DNA of 59,136 nt, taken from CAYFWT01 sp964346955. Its GTDB lineage: Bacteria > Patescibacteriota > Minisyncoccia > Portnoybacterales > UBA2143. The stretch lies in NCBI GenBank assembly GCA_964346955.1, contig CAYFWT010000021.1:1-59136 (forward strand), in the 5' to 3' direction. The notes beneath the pieces are model-generated. The model did no database searches, was not told the origin of the DNA, and saw only the letters and a program-made list of their open reading frames with translations. This document shows positions 24,528-31,564 of the stretch, piece by piece. The translations under genes and the position numbers were made by a program. Each line of letters begins with the position of its first letter. The stretch's first letter is position 1.

Positions 24528-24827
24528 CTATTCTTTCTTTTCTTCTTTTAAAACAATGCCCATTTCAATACCGCCAAAGTGCGAGGCAATGAAGTTATAA
24601 ACCAAACCTAAAACAAGCCCACTGACAAAGCTAATAATAGTACAAATTGGGATAATCAGTAAAACGAGCAACGGGAAACCAGAATAAGAAGCCCAACCTG
24701 GAGAAAAAAACACCCCCAAAAAATAAGGAATCAATGCGATTAAGGCAAAAATAAAACTACTGACTAAACCAAGACAAGCGCTAATCTTAGCCAGAGATAA
24801 AACTTTTACCTTTTTAATTTCATACAT
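24528..24827 (-). CDS. Small membrane protein, possibly DUF3566-like
   Basis: A 99-residue protein with two long hydrophobic segments (about 12-38 and 50-82) separated by a short Gly/Ser/Pro-containing loop, ending in a Glu/Lys tail. The pattern, a charged start 'MYEIKKVKVLSLAKISACLG' before the first helix, resembles the DUF3566 family, but I cannot confirm it. It is separated from nrdD by about 160 nt holding only weak hairpins, one of which (around 24460-24500) may terminate this gene. Confidence 0.6.
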   Translation of the reverse strand: MYEIKKVKVLSLAKISACLGLVSSFIFALIALIPYFLGVFFSPGWASYSGFPLLVLLIIPICTIISFVSGLVLGLVYNFIASHFGGIEMGIVLKEEKKE

Positions 24828-24867
24828 ATTTTAATTTGCTTCTAGCCAAAAAAATTTAGAAAATTCT

Positions 24868-25470
24868 TTAGCGGTGCTTTTTCTGCAAAAAAATAGCTAA
24901 GGGGGTTATGATAGCCACTAATAAGCCTAAAACAATATAAATAGCTGCGTTTTTGTATTGATAGGAAATATATTTAACCGCCTCCCCTAAAAGATGGGCT
25001 ATCATCCAAAAAGCAAAAACCATATAAGCGTAAACAACCACTCGCCAGCCCTCTTTTTGCTCTCTAATTTTCACTAAATAGTAAAACAGAAAAACTAAAA
25101 GGAAAACTGGAATAATAAAAGCAGCATGAATCAAAAGCTTATAGGTTAAATATTTCCCCTTTTCTTTGGTTGGATAATAAACGCTAACCCCAGGAGCTAA
25201 TTTGGACCGCTCGGCGCTTAATCCCGAGACCATAGCTTGAGCTGTTTTTATCAGTTTATTCGGCTGATCCAATTGAAAAATTCGGTAAGTATCTTGCCCT
25301 TGTTTTTCAATGACTGGATTAACCCAACGATTTAGATCAAAAATGAATCGCTCACCAAGTAAAATCAAAACAATAGCTAAAACAATTACCAGAATTATTC
25401 CCAGAATAGAAAATTTCTGAAGCTTAGCGGATTCTCGAGGAGCAGTTTTGGATAAGATATCATTGGGCAT
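24868..25470 (-). CDS. Hypothetical multi-pass membrane protein
   Basis: Family not recognised. From ATG 25470 it has 200 residues with a membrane helix at about 19-38, an external domain of about 60 residues, and four more helices (about 102-125, 138-155, 170-190). A longer start at 25509 adds 13 residues read from repeat-like upstream DNA, so I prefer 25470. It precedes the small membrane protein at 24827 by 40 nt on the same strand; the two may work together. Confidence 0.55.
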   Translation of the reverse strand: MPNDILSKTAPRESAKLQKFSILGIILVIVLAIVLILLGERFIFDLNRWVNPVIEKQGQDTYRIFQLDQPNKLIKTAQAMVSGLSAERSKLAPGVSVYYPTKEKGKYLTYKLLIHAAFIIPVFLLVFLFYYLVKIREQKEGWRVVVYAYMVFAFWMIAHLLGEAVKYISYQYKNAAIYIVLGLLVAIITPLAIFLQKKHR

Positions 25471-25504
25471 ATAAGCTAAAGATGCAAGGATACAAGATAC
25501 AATA

Positions 25505-25595
25505 ACCAAAAAGTTTGAATATTGGATATTGGAATTTGGTTATTGATTATTAGATATTTTTTGTATCCTTGTTTCTTGGTTATTGGTTATTTTTA
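25505..25595. repeat. Dispersed low-complexity repeats (TATTGG/TTGGTTATT)
   Basis: Direct repeats such as TTGGATATTGGAATTTGG and TTGGTTATTGATTATT, with TTGTATCCTTGTTTCTTGG, fill the gap between two minus-strand genes. They look like the same degenerate class as the AATTTAG runs. Confidence 0.5.
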
Positions 25596-25599
25596 AGAT

Positions 25600-26748
25600 T
25601 TATTTTCTCGACAAATATACAAAAGCTACCCCTATCCCCATCAGCACCATTAAACTGGCTGCCATGACTATCCAAAACCAAATTTCAGTTGCTCCCTCAA
25701 GCGGTCGAGCATTGACTAAGTTATTATCTGAAGCGTTTCTCAAGTATAAATCATAAGTCATCTCACTATAGGCCATCCAGCGAGTCAATTTAGTCAAAAA
25801 ATATTTATCTTTAGCTGGCCTAAGCCAGGGGTCGCCTTGGTCATCAAAAGCTAACTCCTCAATAGTCTCTTTTTTAACCCAGCCAGCATATTGGGTTCCA
25901 AAGCCAGAGATAGTTTGTTTATTGGCTGAGGTAAAGACATAAATTAAGAGGCCGACTTTTTGAGGATAATATGGTGCAATTCGGAGGAGTTCTGGTGGAA
26001 TTGATTCTGGTAATAGCCCAATATCTTCTCCCTTTAATTTTTGGACTTCTGTCTTAAGTTGTTTCAGATAATCTTCTAGTGGGTAATAATTAGAAGGCTT
26101 GAAATCTCCCATCACCGAAGAAATTTTTAAAGGGTAAATAATTTTATCAGTGGGAAACTTAAGTTGGAGGGGAACCATATGGCCTTGACGCAATTGCTGA
26201 GTCAGGCCTGGTGAAATTGACTCGACATCAATTTTAATCGCTGTGAAATACCATCCTTTATCAACGTAACTGTCTAAAATATAAGCGCTACTAGTGGGAA
26301 ACTGGTAATTATTCTCATTTAGCCAATCAGCTAAAGCAGTGGGTTCATCAGCAGTTAAAACGGCGATGTCAAAATATTCAACTTTTTTAGTTTCCACAAC
26401 GTAGACATTTCCGCTTCTCTGTCCCTCTAAATAAGCCTCATCAAAACTTAAAGGCAGGAGATATCTTTCCTCTACTCGAGTCAGCTCGTCAAGGGTCGTA
26501 AACAATTCATCCGATGACTTAGAAACTTCTGGTCGGGAAGGAGTAGGAATGACCCAGCCAAAATCTTTAGCATCGCCTCGAAAAGTCACTGATAAAACCA
26601 GCGTTTCTATTCCCTGTTCATAAAAAATCACCGCCCGTTGGTCTGTCTCATACATATAATAATCAGGCGGTGGGAATATTCCTCCATCAGCTAAAACAAA
26701 AGAAGGAACTAAAAAAACAACAACTAGTAAAAATATTTTTCTTGTCAT
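25600..26748 (-). CDS. DUF2330-domain exported membrane protein
   Basis: A 382-residue protein with a signal peptide at 1-20 ('MTRKIFLLVVVFLVPSFVLA'), a large external DUF2330 domain and a C-terminal membrane anchor (about 356-378). The domain opening 'DGGIFPPPDYYMYETDQRAVIFYEQGIE' (kept split by the mature start) and 'DFGWVIPTPSRP' is characteristic; function is unknown. Its promoter overlaps the ftsZ terminator, and the transcript should start at the ATG (see 26755-26783). Confidence 0.85.
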   Translation of the reverse strand: MTRKIFLLVVVFLVPSFVLADGGIFPPPDYYMYETDQRAVIFYEQGIETLVLSVTFRGDAKDFGWVIPTPSRPEVSKSSDELFTTLDELTRVEERYLLPLSFDEAYLEGQRSGNVYVVETKKVEYFDIAVLTADEPTALADWLNENNYQFPTSSAYILDSYVDKGWYFTAIKIDVESISPGLTQQLRQGHMVPLQLKFPTDKIIYPLKISSVMGDFKPSNYYPLEDYLKQLKTEVQKLKGEDIGLLPESIPPELLRIAPYYPQKVGLLIYVFTSANKQTISGFGTQYAGWVKKETIEELAFDDQGDPWLRPAKDKYFLTKLTRWMAYSEMTYDLYLRNASDNNLVNARPLEGATEIWFWIVMAASLMVLMGIGVAFVYLSRK

Positions 26749-26754
26749 GTCTTT

Positions 26755-26783
26755 ATTCTATGGTAACCAAAAAGAGCGGTCAA
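26755..26783 (-). promoter_or_regulatory. Promoter of the DUF2330 gene, predicted leaderless start
   Basis: Minus-strand TTGACC (26783-26778), 17-nt spacer, TAGAAT (26760-26755); six nucleotides separate the -10 from ATG 26748. The -35 sits inside the terminator hairpin of ftsZ. Confidence 0.72.
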
Positions 26784-26794
26784 TGACTGCTCTT
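26769..26794 (-). terminator. Terminator of ftsZ
   Basis: Minus-strand stem AAGAGCAGTC/GACCGCTCTT with a 3-nt loop (ATT) and T run. Confidence 0.85.
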
Positions 26795-26812
26795 GTGGAT
26801 AAGATGAAAGAG

Positions 26813-26886
26813 ATCCCTCGCTTTGCTCGGGATAAATATTTCTAGCTGCTCAGGTTTCGCCTGCGGCTCGCCCTCGCAGAGAAATA
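26813..26886. repeat. REP-like palindromes downstream of ftsZ
   Basis: Palindrome CCCTCGC-TTT-GCTCGGG (26815-26831), then an inverted repeat AAATATTTCTAGCTGC / GCAGAGAAATATTT with an inner GC-rich palindrome. The whole lies between ftsZ and its terminator. Confidence 0.6.
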
Positions 26887-26887
26887 T

Positions 26888-28012
26888 TTACTTTATCTTC
26901 CGCCTAATAAAGGCAGGGATATCCCATTCACTTTCTGGCTCTTCTTCAATCGGACTTACTTTAGGTTTTAAGGGTGGCTTCTTTTTCTCTTTGTCCTCAA
27001 TTTGATTAATTGGCGAAATGTCTTGAACTCTGGGTTCGCCAGCTTTTTTCAATAAACCTTCATCAAAACCAGTAGCGATAACCGTAATCTTAATCTCGCC
27101 TTTCCTCAATTTTTCATCAATGACTGCTCCAAAAATAACTTTAGCCTCTCGGTCAATAGATTCAGTAATCACTTTAGCTGCTTCATTAATCTCAGTCATG
27201 GCTAAATCAGAGCCACCACTGACATTAAAAAGAACACCTTTAGCTCCATCAATAGAAACTTCCAAGAGAGGCGAATTAACAGCTGCTTTAGCTGCTTCAA
27301 CTGCCCTCTCCTCACCAGTTGCTCGACCAATGCCCATTAAAGCTGAGCCCGCCTCATGCATAATGGTTTTGACGTCAGCAAAATCAACATTGACGATACC
27401 GGGAGTGACGACTAAATCAGAAATACCTTGAACAGCTTGCCGCAGGACATCGTCAACCACCGAAAAAGCATTTAATAAGGAGGTTTTACGGTCAATAATC
27501 CCAAGTAATTTATCATTAGGAATAGTTATTAAAGTATCAACTCGGTCTCTCAACTGGACCAGTCCCTCTTCAGCAATCCGGGCCCGTTGCAACCCCTCAA
27601 AAGAAAAGGGCTTAGTCACTACGGCTACCGTTAAGGCCCCAGAATCCTTAGCTGCTTCAGCAATAATGGGACTCCCCCCTGTGCCAGTGCCGCCCCCCAA
27701 ACCACAAGTAACAAAAACCATATCAGCCCCTTTGACTGCCTCATGGATTTCCTCACGATTCTCCTCAGCTGCCTGACGTCCTATCTCCGGATTCATGCCT
27801 CCCCCTAACCCTTTGGTTAGATTTTTACCAATGTGAAATTTCTCCGGTGCATTAACATGATGTAAGTCCTGGGCATCAGTATTAATGGCTATAAAATCTA
27901 CGCCATGAATTTTACAAGCCACCATTCTAGAAACAGCATTCCCTCCGCTTCCTCCAATACCAATTACTTTAATTTTAGCGAATGTTTCAACCTCCGGCTT
28001 TATTTGAACCAT
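26888..28012 (-). CDS. ftsZ: Cell-division GTPase FtsZ
   Basis: Tubulin homologue that forms the division ring. 374 residues with the tubulin signature 'GGGTGTG' at 106-112, 'NTDAQDL', the T7-loop catalytic region 'NVDFADVKTIM', and a C-terminal peptide ending 'SEWDIPAFIRRKIK' that fits the FtsA-binding tail. It lies downstream of ftsA, but with a separate promoter (28111-28139) and a leader of about 93 nt holding a hairpin and a tiny ORF. No Shine-Dalgarno precedes the ATG. Confidence 0.97.
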   Translation of the reverse strand: MVQIKPEVETFAKIKVIGIGGSGGNAVSRMVACKIHGVDFIAINTDAQDLHHVNAPEKFHIGKNLTKGLGGGMNPEIGRQAAEENREEIHEAVKGADMVFVTCGLGGGTGTGGSPIIAEAAKDSGALTVAVVTKPFSFEGLQRARIAEEGLVQLRDRVDTLITIPNDKLLGIIDRKTSLLNAFSVVDDVLRQAVQGISDLVVTPGIVNVDFADVKTIMHEAGSALMGIGRATGEERAVEAAKAAVNSPLLEVSIDGAKGVLFNVSGGSDLAMTEINEAAKVITESIDREAKVIFGAVIDEKLRKGEIKITVIATGFDEGLLKKAGEPRVQDISPINQIEDKEKKKPPLKPKVSPIEEEPESEWDIPAFIRRKIK

Positions 28013-28016
28013 AGTA

Positions 28017-28040
28017 TTAAAATTGATAGCTTACTGCCAT
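28017..28040 (-). CDS. Possible 7-codon upstream ORF before ftsZ
   Basis: ATG at 28040 reads MAVSYQF and stops 4 nt before the ftsZ start. Neither this ORF nor ftsZ has a clear ribosome site. If translated it could couple ribosomes to ftsZ. Purely a sequence observation. Confidence 0.25.
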   Translation of the reverse strand: MAVSYQF

Positions 28041-28047
28041 TAAAACC

Positions 28048-28078
28048 AATAATGAGGATCTTACTGACCCTCCTTATT
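28048..28078 (-). promoter_or_regulatory. Hairpin burying GGAGGG in the ftsZ leader
   Basis: RNA arms AAUAAGGAGG and CCUCAUUAUU (one mismatch) enclose an 11-nt loop. The GGAGG lies about 55 nt before ftsZ, too far to be its own ribosome site. Confidence 0.45.
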
Positions 28079-28110
28079 TGCCTAAATGACATTAAGTGTC
28101 TTTCTCTAAA

Positions 28111-28139
28111 GAATTACCACACTTGTAAAAATATTGCAA
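28111..28139 (-). promoter_or_regulatory. Promoter of ftsZ
   Basis: Minus-strand TTGCAA (28139-28134), 17-nt spacer ending TGG (extended -10), TAATTC (28116-28111). Confidence 0.5.
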
Positions 28140-28163
28140 GCCAAACAGAAAAAACAAGTTTTT

Positions 28164-29408
28164 TTAAGGTAAAAATCCTTTAAGCCAGTTTTTGATTTTA
28201 CTAATTGTTGGCGTAATAGAAAGTTGAGGGAAAGAAACTCCTTGACTAGCAACCCTGATTCGATTATCCATACCCCAAAGGACTAATCCAACAGCTGTGG
28301 CAAAGGCTGGATCATCAACTTCATCGATAACTCCCTCTAACTCTAAGGGGAAGCCTACTTGAGCTGGCAACTTTAATTCCTCCTTAGCTAAATCCACTAA
28401 ACCTGGCATTTTTGCTCCGCCACCCAAAAGAACTACCCCAGCCGGCAATAATCCTTGACGGTCAATCTTTTTTAGTTCTTCATTAACCAGCTCAAAAATC
28501 TCACTTAGGCGGGCTTCAATTATCTCTGCCACTTGCACCCGCGGAATAACTGCCTTTTCTTCTAATCCTAATTTAGATAAATCAATAGTATCTTTTTTAT
28601 TAATCTCAGAAGATAGAGCTGAGCCATATTCCAATTTGACTTTCTCAGCTAATTCAATACTGCCTCTTAGGCCAATAGCAATATCGTTAGTAATATGAGA
28701 GGAACCAACGGGCAAAACACAACTATGAATAATATCGCCTTCTTCAAAAACTGTCAAGCTGGCCGTGCCGCCACCTAAATCTAGAGACAAAACACCCAAT
28801 TCTTTTTGGCGCTTACTTAAAGCAGCTCGACTGGCAGCTAAGGAGGCCAAGACTAGTTCTTCTATTTCTAAACCAGCTTCCGAAATACATTTGGTTAAAT
28901 TCTTAATAAAGGGAGTTGCTCCTTCAATAATTAAAGCATCTACTTCCAATCTGACTCCGGTCATACCTACCGGATCTTTTATGCCATTTTGACTATCAAC
29001 CAAGAAACCACGAGGAAGCACATGAAGAATTTCTCTATTTTGCGAAATAGAGATAGCTGAAGCAGCACTGACCGCTCGAGAAACATCCTCCTGGGAAACT
29101 TCGCTATCAGCCCGAGAAACAGCTACTACCCCTTTACTTATTTTGGGAACAATATGACTACCACTTAAGCTAACGTAAACACGCTCAATAGATAACCCGC
29201 CACTTCGTTCAGCCGCACTAATAGCCTGACCAATATTCTTAACTGTCTCTTCGATATCAATTACTACCCCCTTCCGTAAACCAAAAGAAGGCGCTTGGCC
29301 AACACCAATAATTTGGAGTTTTGATTGGTCGGCCCTTGCTTTCGCCACTACTGCTCGGATAGAGCAAGTTCCGACATCTAGACCAACAATGACTGTTTCT
29401 TTGGCCAT
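28164..29408 (-). CDS. ftsA: Cell-division protein FtsA
   Basis: Actin-fold protein tethering FtsZ to the membrane. The 414 residues begin 'VIVGLDVGTCSIRAVVAKA' (phosphate-1 loop), contain 'VLSLDLGGGTASLTVF' (phosphate-2) and 'GVVLLGGGAKMPG' (adenosine motif), and end in a basic amphipathic helix 'ISKIKNWLKGFLP' suited to membrane binding. The gap upstream holds AATTTAG repeats. Confidence 0.96.
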   Translation of the reverse strand: MAKETVIVGLDVGTCSIRAVVAKARADQSKLQIIGVGQAPSFGLRKGVVIDIEETVKNIGQAISAAERSGGLSIERVYVSLSGSHIVPKISKGVVAVSRADSEVSQEDVSRAVSAASAISISQNREILHVLPRGFLVDSQNGIKDPVGMTGVRLEVDALIIEGATPFIKNLTKCISEAGLEIEELVLASLAASRAALSKRQKELGVLSLDLGGGTASLTVFEEGDIIHSCVLPVGSSHITNDIAIGLRGSIELAEKVKLEYGSALSSEINKKDTIDLSKLGLEEKAVIPRVQVAEIIEARLSEIFELVNEELKKIDRQGLLPAGVVLLGGGAKMPGLVDLAKEELKLPAQVGFPLELEGVIDEVDDPAFATAVGLVLWGMDNRIRVASQGVSFPQLSITPTISKIKNWLKGFLP

Positions 29409-29409
29409 A

Positions 29410-29497
29410 ATAAATGAATTTAGAATTTAGAATTTAGAATTTAGCTAATAAAATACAGGATAAATTTAGCTAAATTCCAGGTTCCAGATTCCAGATT
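29410..29497. repeat. AATTTAG tandem repeats and CCAGATTC repeats before ftsA
   Basis: Four copies of a GAATTTA 7-mer in a row (29415-29444), then TTCCAGGTTCCAGATTCCAGATTCTA. Low-complexity dispersed repeat as seen at 12771 and in pth. Confidence 0.7.
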
Positions 29498-30013
29498 CTA
29501 CTTTAGGACTTTAGCCAATGCCTTCTCTTCCATCTCTCTCATTTCCTTTGCTTTTGGGCCTTCCCCTTCATGCTCATATCCCAACAAATGAAGTATACCA
29601 TGAATCAACAAAATGGCCAGTTCTTCTTTAAGCGGATGCCCTAAGCGCTTGGCTTGCTTCTTTGCCTGAGGATAACAAAGAATAATTTCGCCTAGCCTTT
29701 TTCTGCCATTAGGCGGTTCGACAAACTCTATTTCTTGGCCTCTTTTTAAACGGGGGAAGGCTTTGGCTAAATAAGGGAGAACTGATTTGTTGCCGAAAGA
29801 AAGAACGTCAGTGACTCGATTCTTACCCCGATACATTTTATTCAATTTTCTCATTCGACCATTACCAACAATCGCTAAACTAATCTCTGTCTTGCCCTTG
29901 GACAAGCTCAGAAGAGGTCTCTCTTGACCAACTATATTTAGGGCGACTTCCGCCACCCGCTGAAAAAATTTCTCGTCTATTTCATTCTGGGTAAAATTAT
30001 GAATTTCCAACAT
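29498..30013 (-). CDS. ybeY: rRNA maturation endoribonuclease YbeY
   Basis: Zinc endonuclease for 16S rRNA 3'-end processing and ribosome quality control. The metal motif 'HGILHLLGYEH' has its three histidines at 138, 142 and 148, and 'VTDVLSF' is present. The last motif residue before the third histidine is Glu rather than Asp. At residues 35-41, 'LSLSKGK' is read from a REP-like repeat (29895-29911), an insertion in a variable loop before the first core strand. It follows the yqeY-like gene by 15 nt. Confidence 0.94.
   Translation of the reverse strand: MLEIHNFTQNEIDEKFFQRVAEVALNIVGQERPLLSLSKGKTEISLAIVGNGRMRKLNKMYRGKNRVTDVLSFGNKSVLPYLAKAFPRLKRGQEIEFVEPPNGRKRLGEIILCYPQAKKQAKRLGHPLKEELAILLIHGILHLLGYEHEGEGPKAKEMREMEEKALAKVLK
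29895..29911. repeat. REP-like repeat inside ybeY
   Basis: CCCTTGGACAAGCTCAG, related to the CCCTGAGCTTGTCGAAG repeat inside the permease gene and to the arms of the 74-bp repeat. Confidence 0.7.
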
Positions 30014-30028
30014 TGCCTTAAAATTACT

Positions 30029-30523
30029 CTACTTGCCAAGTGCTTCCTGAACAATTTTATTAACTAAATTCCCTTCGGCTCTGCCTTTTAATTGGGGCAT
30101 TAAAGCTCCCATGACCTTGCCAATGTCTTTAGGGCCGCTGGCCCCTAACTCATCAATTTTTTCTTTAACCAATTTTCTAATATCTTCTTGACTCATTTGT
30201 TCAGGCAGATAACTCATTAAAATCTCTAGCTCCTTTTTTTCTCCTTCAACTAAATCTGGTCGATTACCCTTCTCGTACTGCTCAATAGAATCTTTATGCT
30301 TTTTAACTTCGCTAGAAATTACCTCTAAAACCTCTTCATCTGTTAATTTACTTAATTCTTCTAATTTTTCTATTTCTTCAGTTTTACTTAATCTAGCTCT
30401 TTTTTCCTTCTCTTTATTAAAAATAGCTGCCAAAAGCATCCGCAAAACAGAAATCTTCAATTCATCTCTTTGACGAAGAACTTCTTTTAAATCTGTTTGG
30501 ATTGTTTCTTTGAGAGACACCAC
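30029..30523 (-). CDS. GatB/YqeY-domain protein
   Basis: Homologue of B. subtilis YqeY, sharing the tRNA-binding tail domain of GatB. The 164 residues include 'DLKEVLRQRDELKISVLRMLLAAI', 'SIEQYEKGNRPDLVEGEKKE' (20 residues), 'ILMSYLPEQMS' and 'GKVMGALMPQLKGRAEG', all typical. The role is uncertain, probably tRNA-linked. The start is a GTG at 30523; no ATG is near. Upstream is the second copy of the 74-bp repeat, so the gene's promoter is unclear. Confidence 0.9.
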   Translation of the reverse strand: MVSLKETIQTDLKEVLRQRDELKISVLRMLLAAIFNKEKEKRARLSKTEEIEKLEELSKLTDEEVLEVISSEVKKHKDSIEQYEKGNRPDLVEGEKKELEILMSYLPEQMSQEDIRKLVKEKIDELGASGPKDIGKVMGALMPQLKGRAEGNLVNKIVQEALGK

Positions 30524-30559
30524 TCAATATAAATCACAAATCCCAAGCACCAAATCACA

Positions 30560-30633
30560 ATCCTTCGACTCGGTCGCCTAAAGCGACCTCGCTCAGGAAA
30601 TAATTTTATAGTGAGCTTGTCGAACTATTGTTT
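30560..30633 (-). repeat. 74-bp dispersed repeat, copy 2
   Basis: Reverse complement identical to 2816-2889. It is flanked by ATCACAAAT repeats on both sides and has 15 extra bases in the flank relative to copy 1. Confidence 0.9.
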
Positions 30634-30660
30634 GTAATTTGTGATTTGTGATTTGTAATT

Positions 30661-30912
30661 TTATCTTCTTCCCCATCTTGTTTCTTCCTCCAAAAGACCC
30701 ATCTTTCTTAATTTCTCTTTTTCTTGAATAATTTGTTTTCGTCTTAAGGCACTAGCTCTTTTTTCTCTTTTAGTTCTTTCTTTTTCACGAAATCTGGCCT
30801 TACGGGCCCGAATTAAAATGCCACTTTGCTGAATTCTTCGAGAAAAGCGTCTTAGCAAACTACGAGTGGTTTCTCCCTCTTTTTTCTTAACTTCGATGAC
30901 CACATAATTCAC
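30661..30912 (-). CDS. rpsU: Ribosomal protein S21
   Basis: Small basic 30S protein. 83 residues starting 'MNYVVIEVKKKEGETTRSLLRRFSRR' (first 20 shown in family alignments as V..GE....LRRFKR), then 'SGILIRARKARFREK'. It is longer than E. coli S21 (71) by a basic tail ending 'RWGRR'. A good GGGAGGTG site precedes the ATG. It lies 34 nt downstream of the SLOG gene on the same strand. Confidence 0.93.
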   Translation of the reverse strand: MNYVVIEVKKKEGETTRSLLRRFSRRIQQSGILIRARKARFREKERTKREKRASALRRKQIIQEKEKLRKMGLLEEETRWGRR

Positions 30913-30946
30913 CTCCCTTTTTATAGTGAGATTTAAGATTTATGAT

Positions 30947-31528
30947 TTAAGATTTAGATTTAATAGCTACTGCTTTTTCCTTATCGACTAATTTAAGTAA
31001 TTTTTCAATCAAATTTTTTGGATTCGAGTCATAAACAATTTTCCCTGGCCCACGATGGCAATTAGCTACAATTTCTTTAACCATGTCGGTTGTCCCCCCA
31101 CTACCAGTCAAAATACCAATTGGCTTTTTGTCTTCGAAAGCGATAGTAAATTCATTAAGGGTGCCCATCCGACCACAAACTATGACTACCGCATCGGAAG
31201 CACGAGTCAAAAGCAAATTTCGACCAGCATATTCAAAGCCAGTGTAAACAATCAAATCATGGAAATCGACTGGCAAGCGATATTTCCTAATATGAGACTT
31301 TTCCGAAGCGGCGGGCGAAAGCCCAATAACAATACCCTCTTCTTCTTTAGCGCCAATAGCTGCCCAGTAAGGAATGCCGGTGGTCGCTCCAGTAACCAGG
31401 ACGCCGTTGTGTCTGATAATTTCTCGGCCAACTTCCTTGGCTAACTCCAAGGCCTTTTTTGAACAATGGCTGGTTGCCGCCGCTCCAGAAACACAAATTT
31501 TATATTTTAAATAGGTCTTGCGTTCCAT
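30947..31528 (-). CDS. SLOG/LOG-family nucleotide-binding protein
   Basis: A 193-residue Rossmann-like protein of the TIGR00725/LOG (lysine-decarboxylase-like) superfamily. It shows 'ICVSGAAA', 'GVLVTGATTGIPYWAA' and 'VVIVCGRMGTLNEFTIAF', the last being the GxxGTxxE phosphate-binding signature. Relatives cleave cytokinin-like nucleotides or bind molybdenum cofactor; the substrate here is open. The promoter's -35 contains the stop codon of the upstream beta-CASP gene, and its -10 lies 7 nt before the ATG. Confidence 0.82.
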   Translation of the reverse strand: MERKTYLKYKICVSGAAATSHCSKKALELAKEVGREIIRHNGVLVTGATTGIPYWAAIGAKEEEGIVIGLSPAASEKSHIRKYRLPVDFHDLIVYTGFEYAGRNLLLTRASDAVVIVCGRMGTLNEFTIAFEDKKPIGILTGSGGTTDMVKEIVANCHRGPGKIVYDSNPKNLIEKLLKLVDKEKAVAIKSKS

Positions 31529-31535
31529 TTAGTTT

Positions 31536-31564
31536 AGCTTACTACCTTTATTTCTTTTTGTCAA
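31536..31564 (-). promoter_or_regulatory. Promoter of the SLOG gene, predicted leaderless start
   Basis: Minus-strand consensus TTGACA (31564-31559), 17-nt spacer, TAAGCT (31541-31536; weak), 7 nt before ATG 31528. TGA inside the -35 is the stop codon of the upstream gene. Confidence 0.55.

Noticed and set aside
31055..31444. 129-residue plus-strand frame opposite the SLOG gene
   Set aside because: Overlaps a recognised gene on the other strand and has no family-like features.
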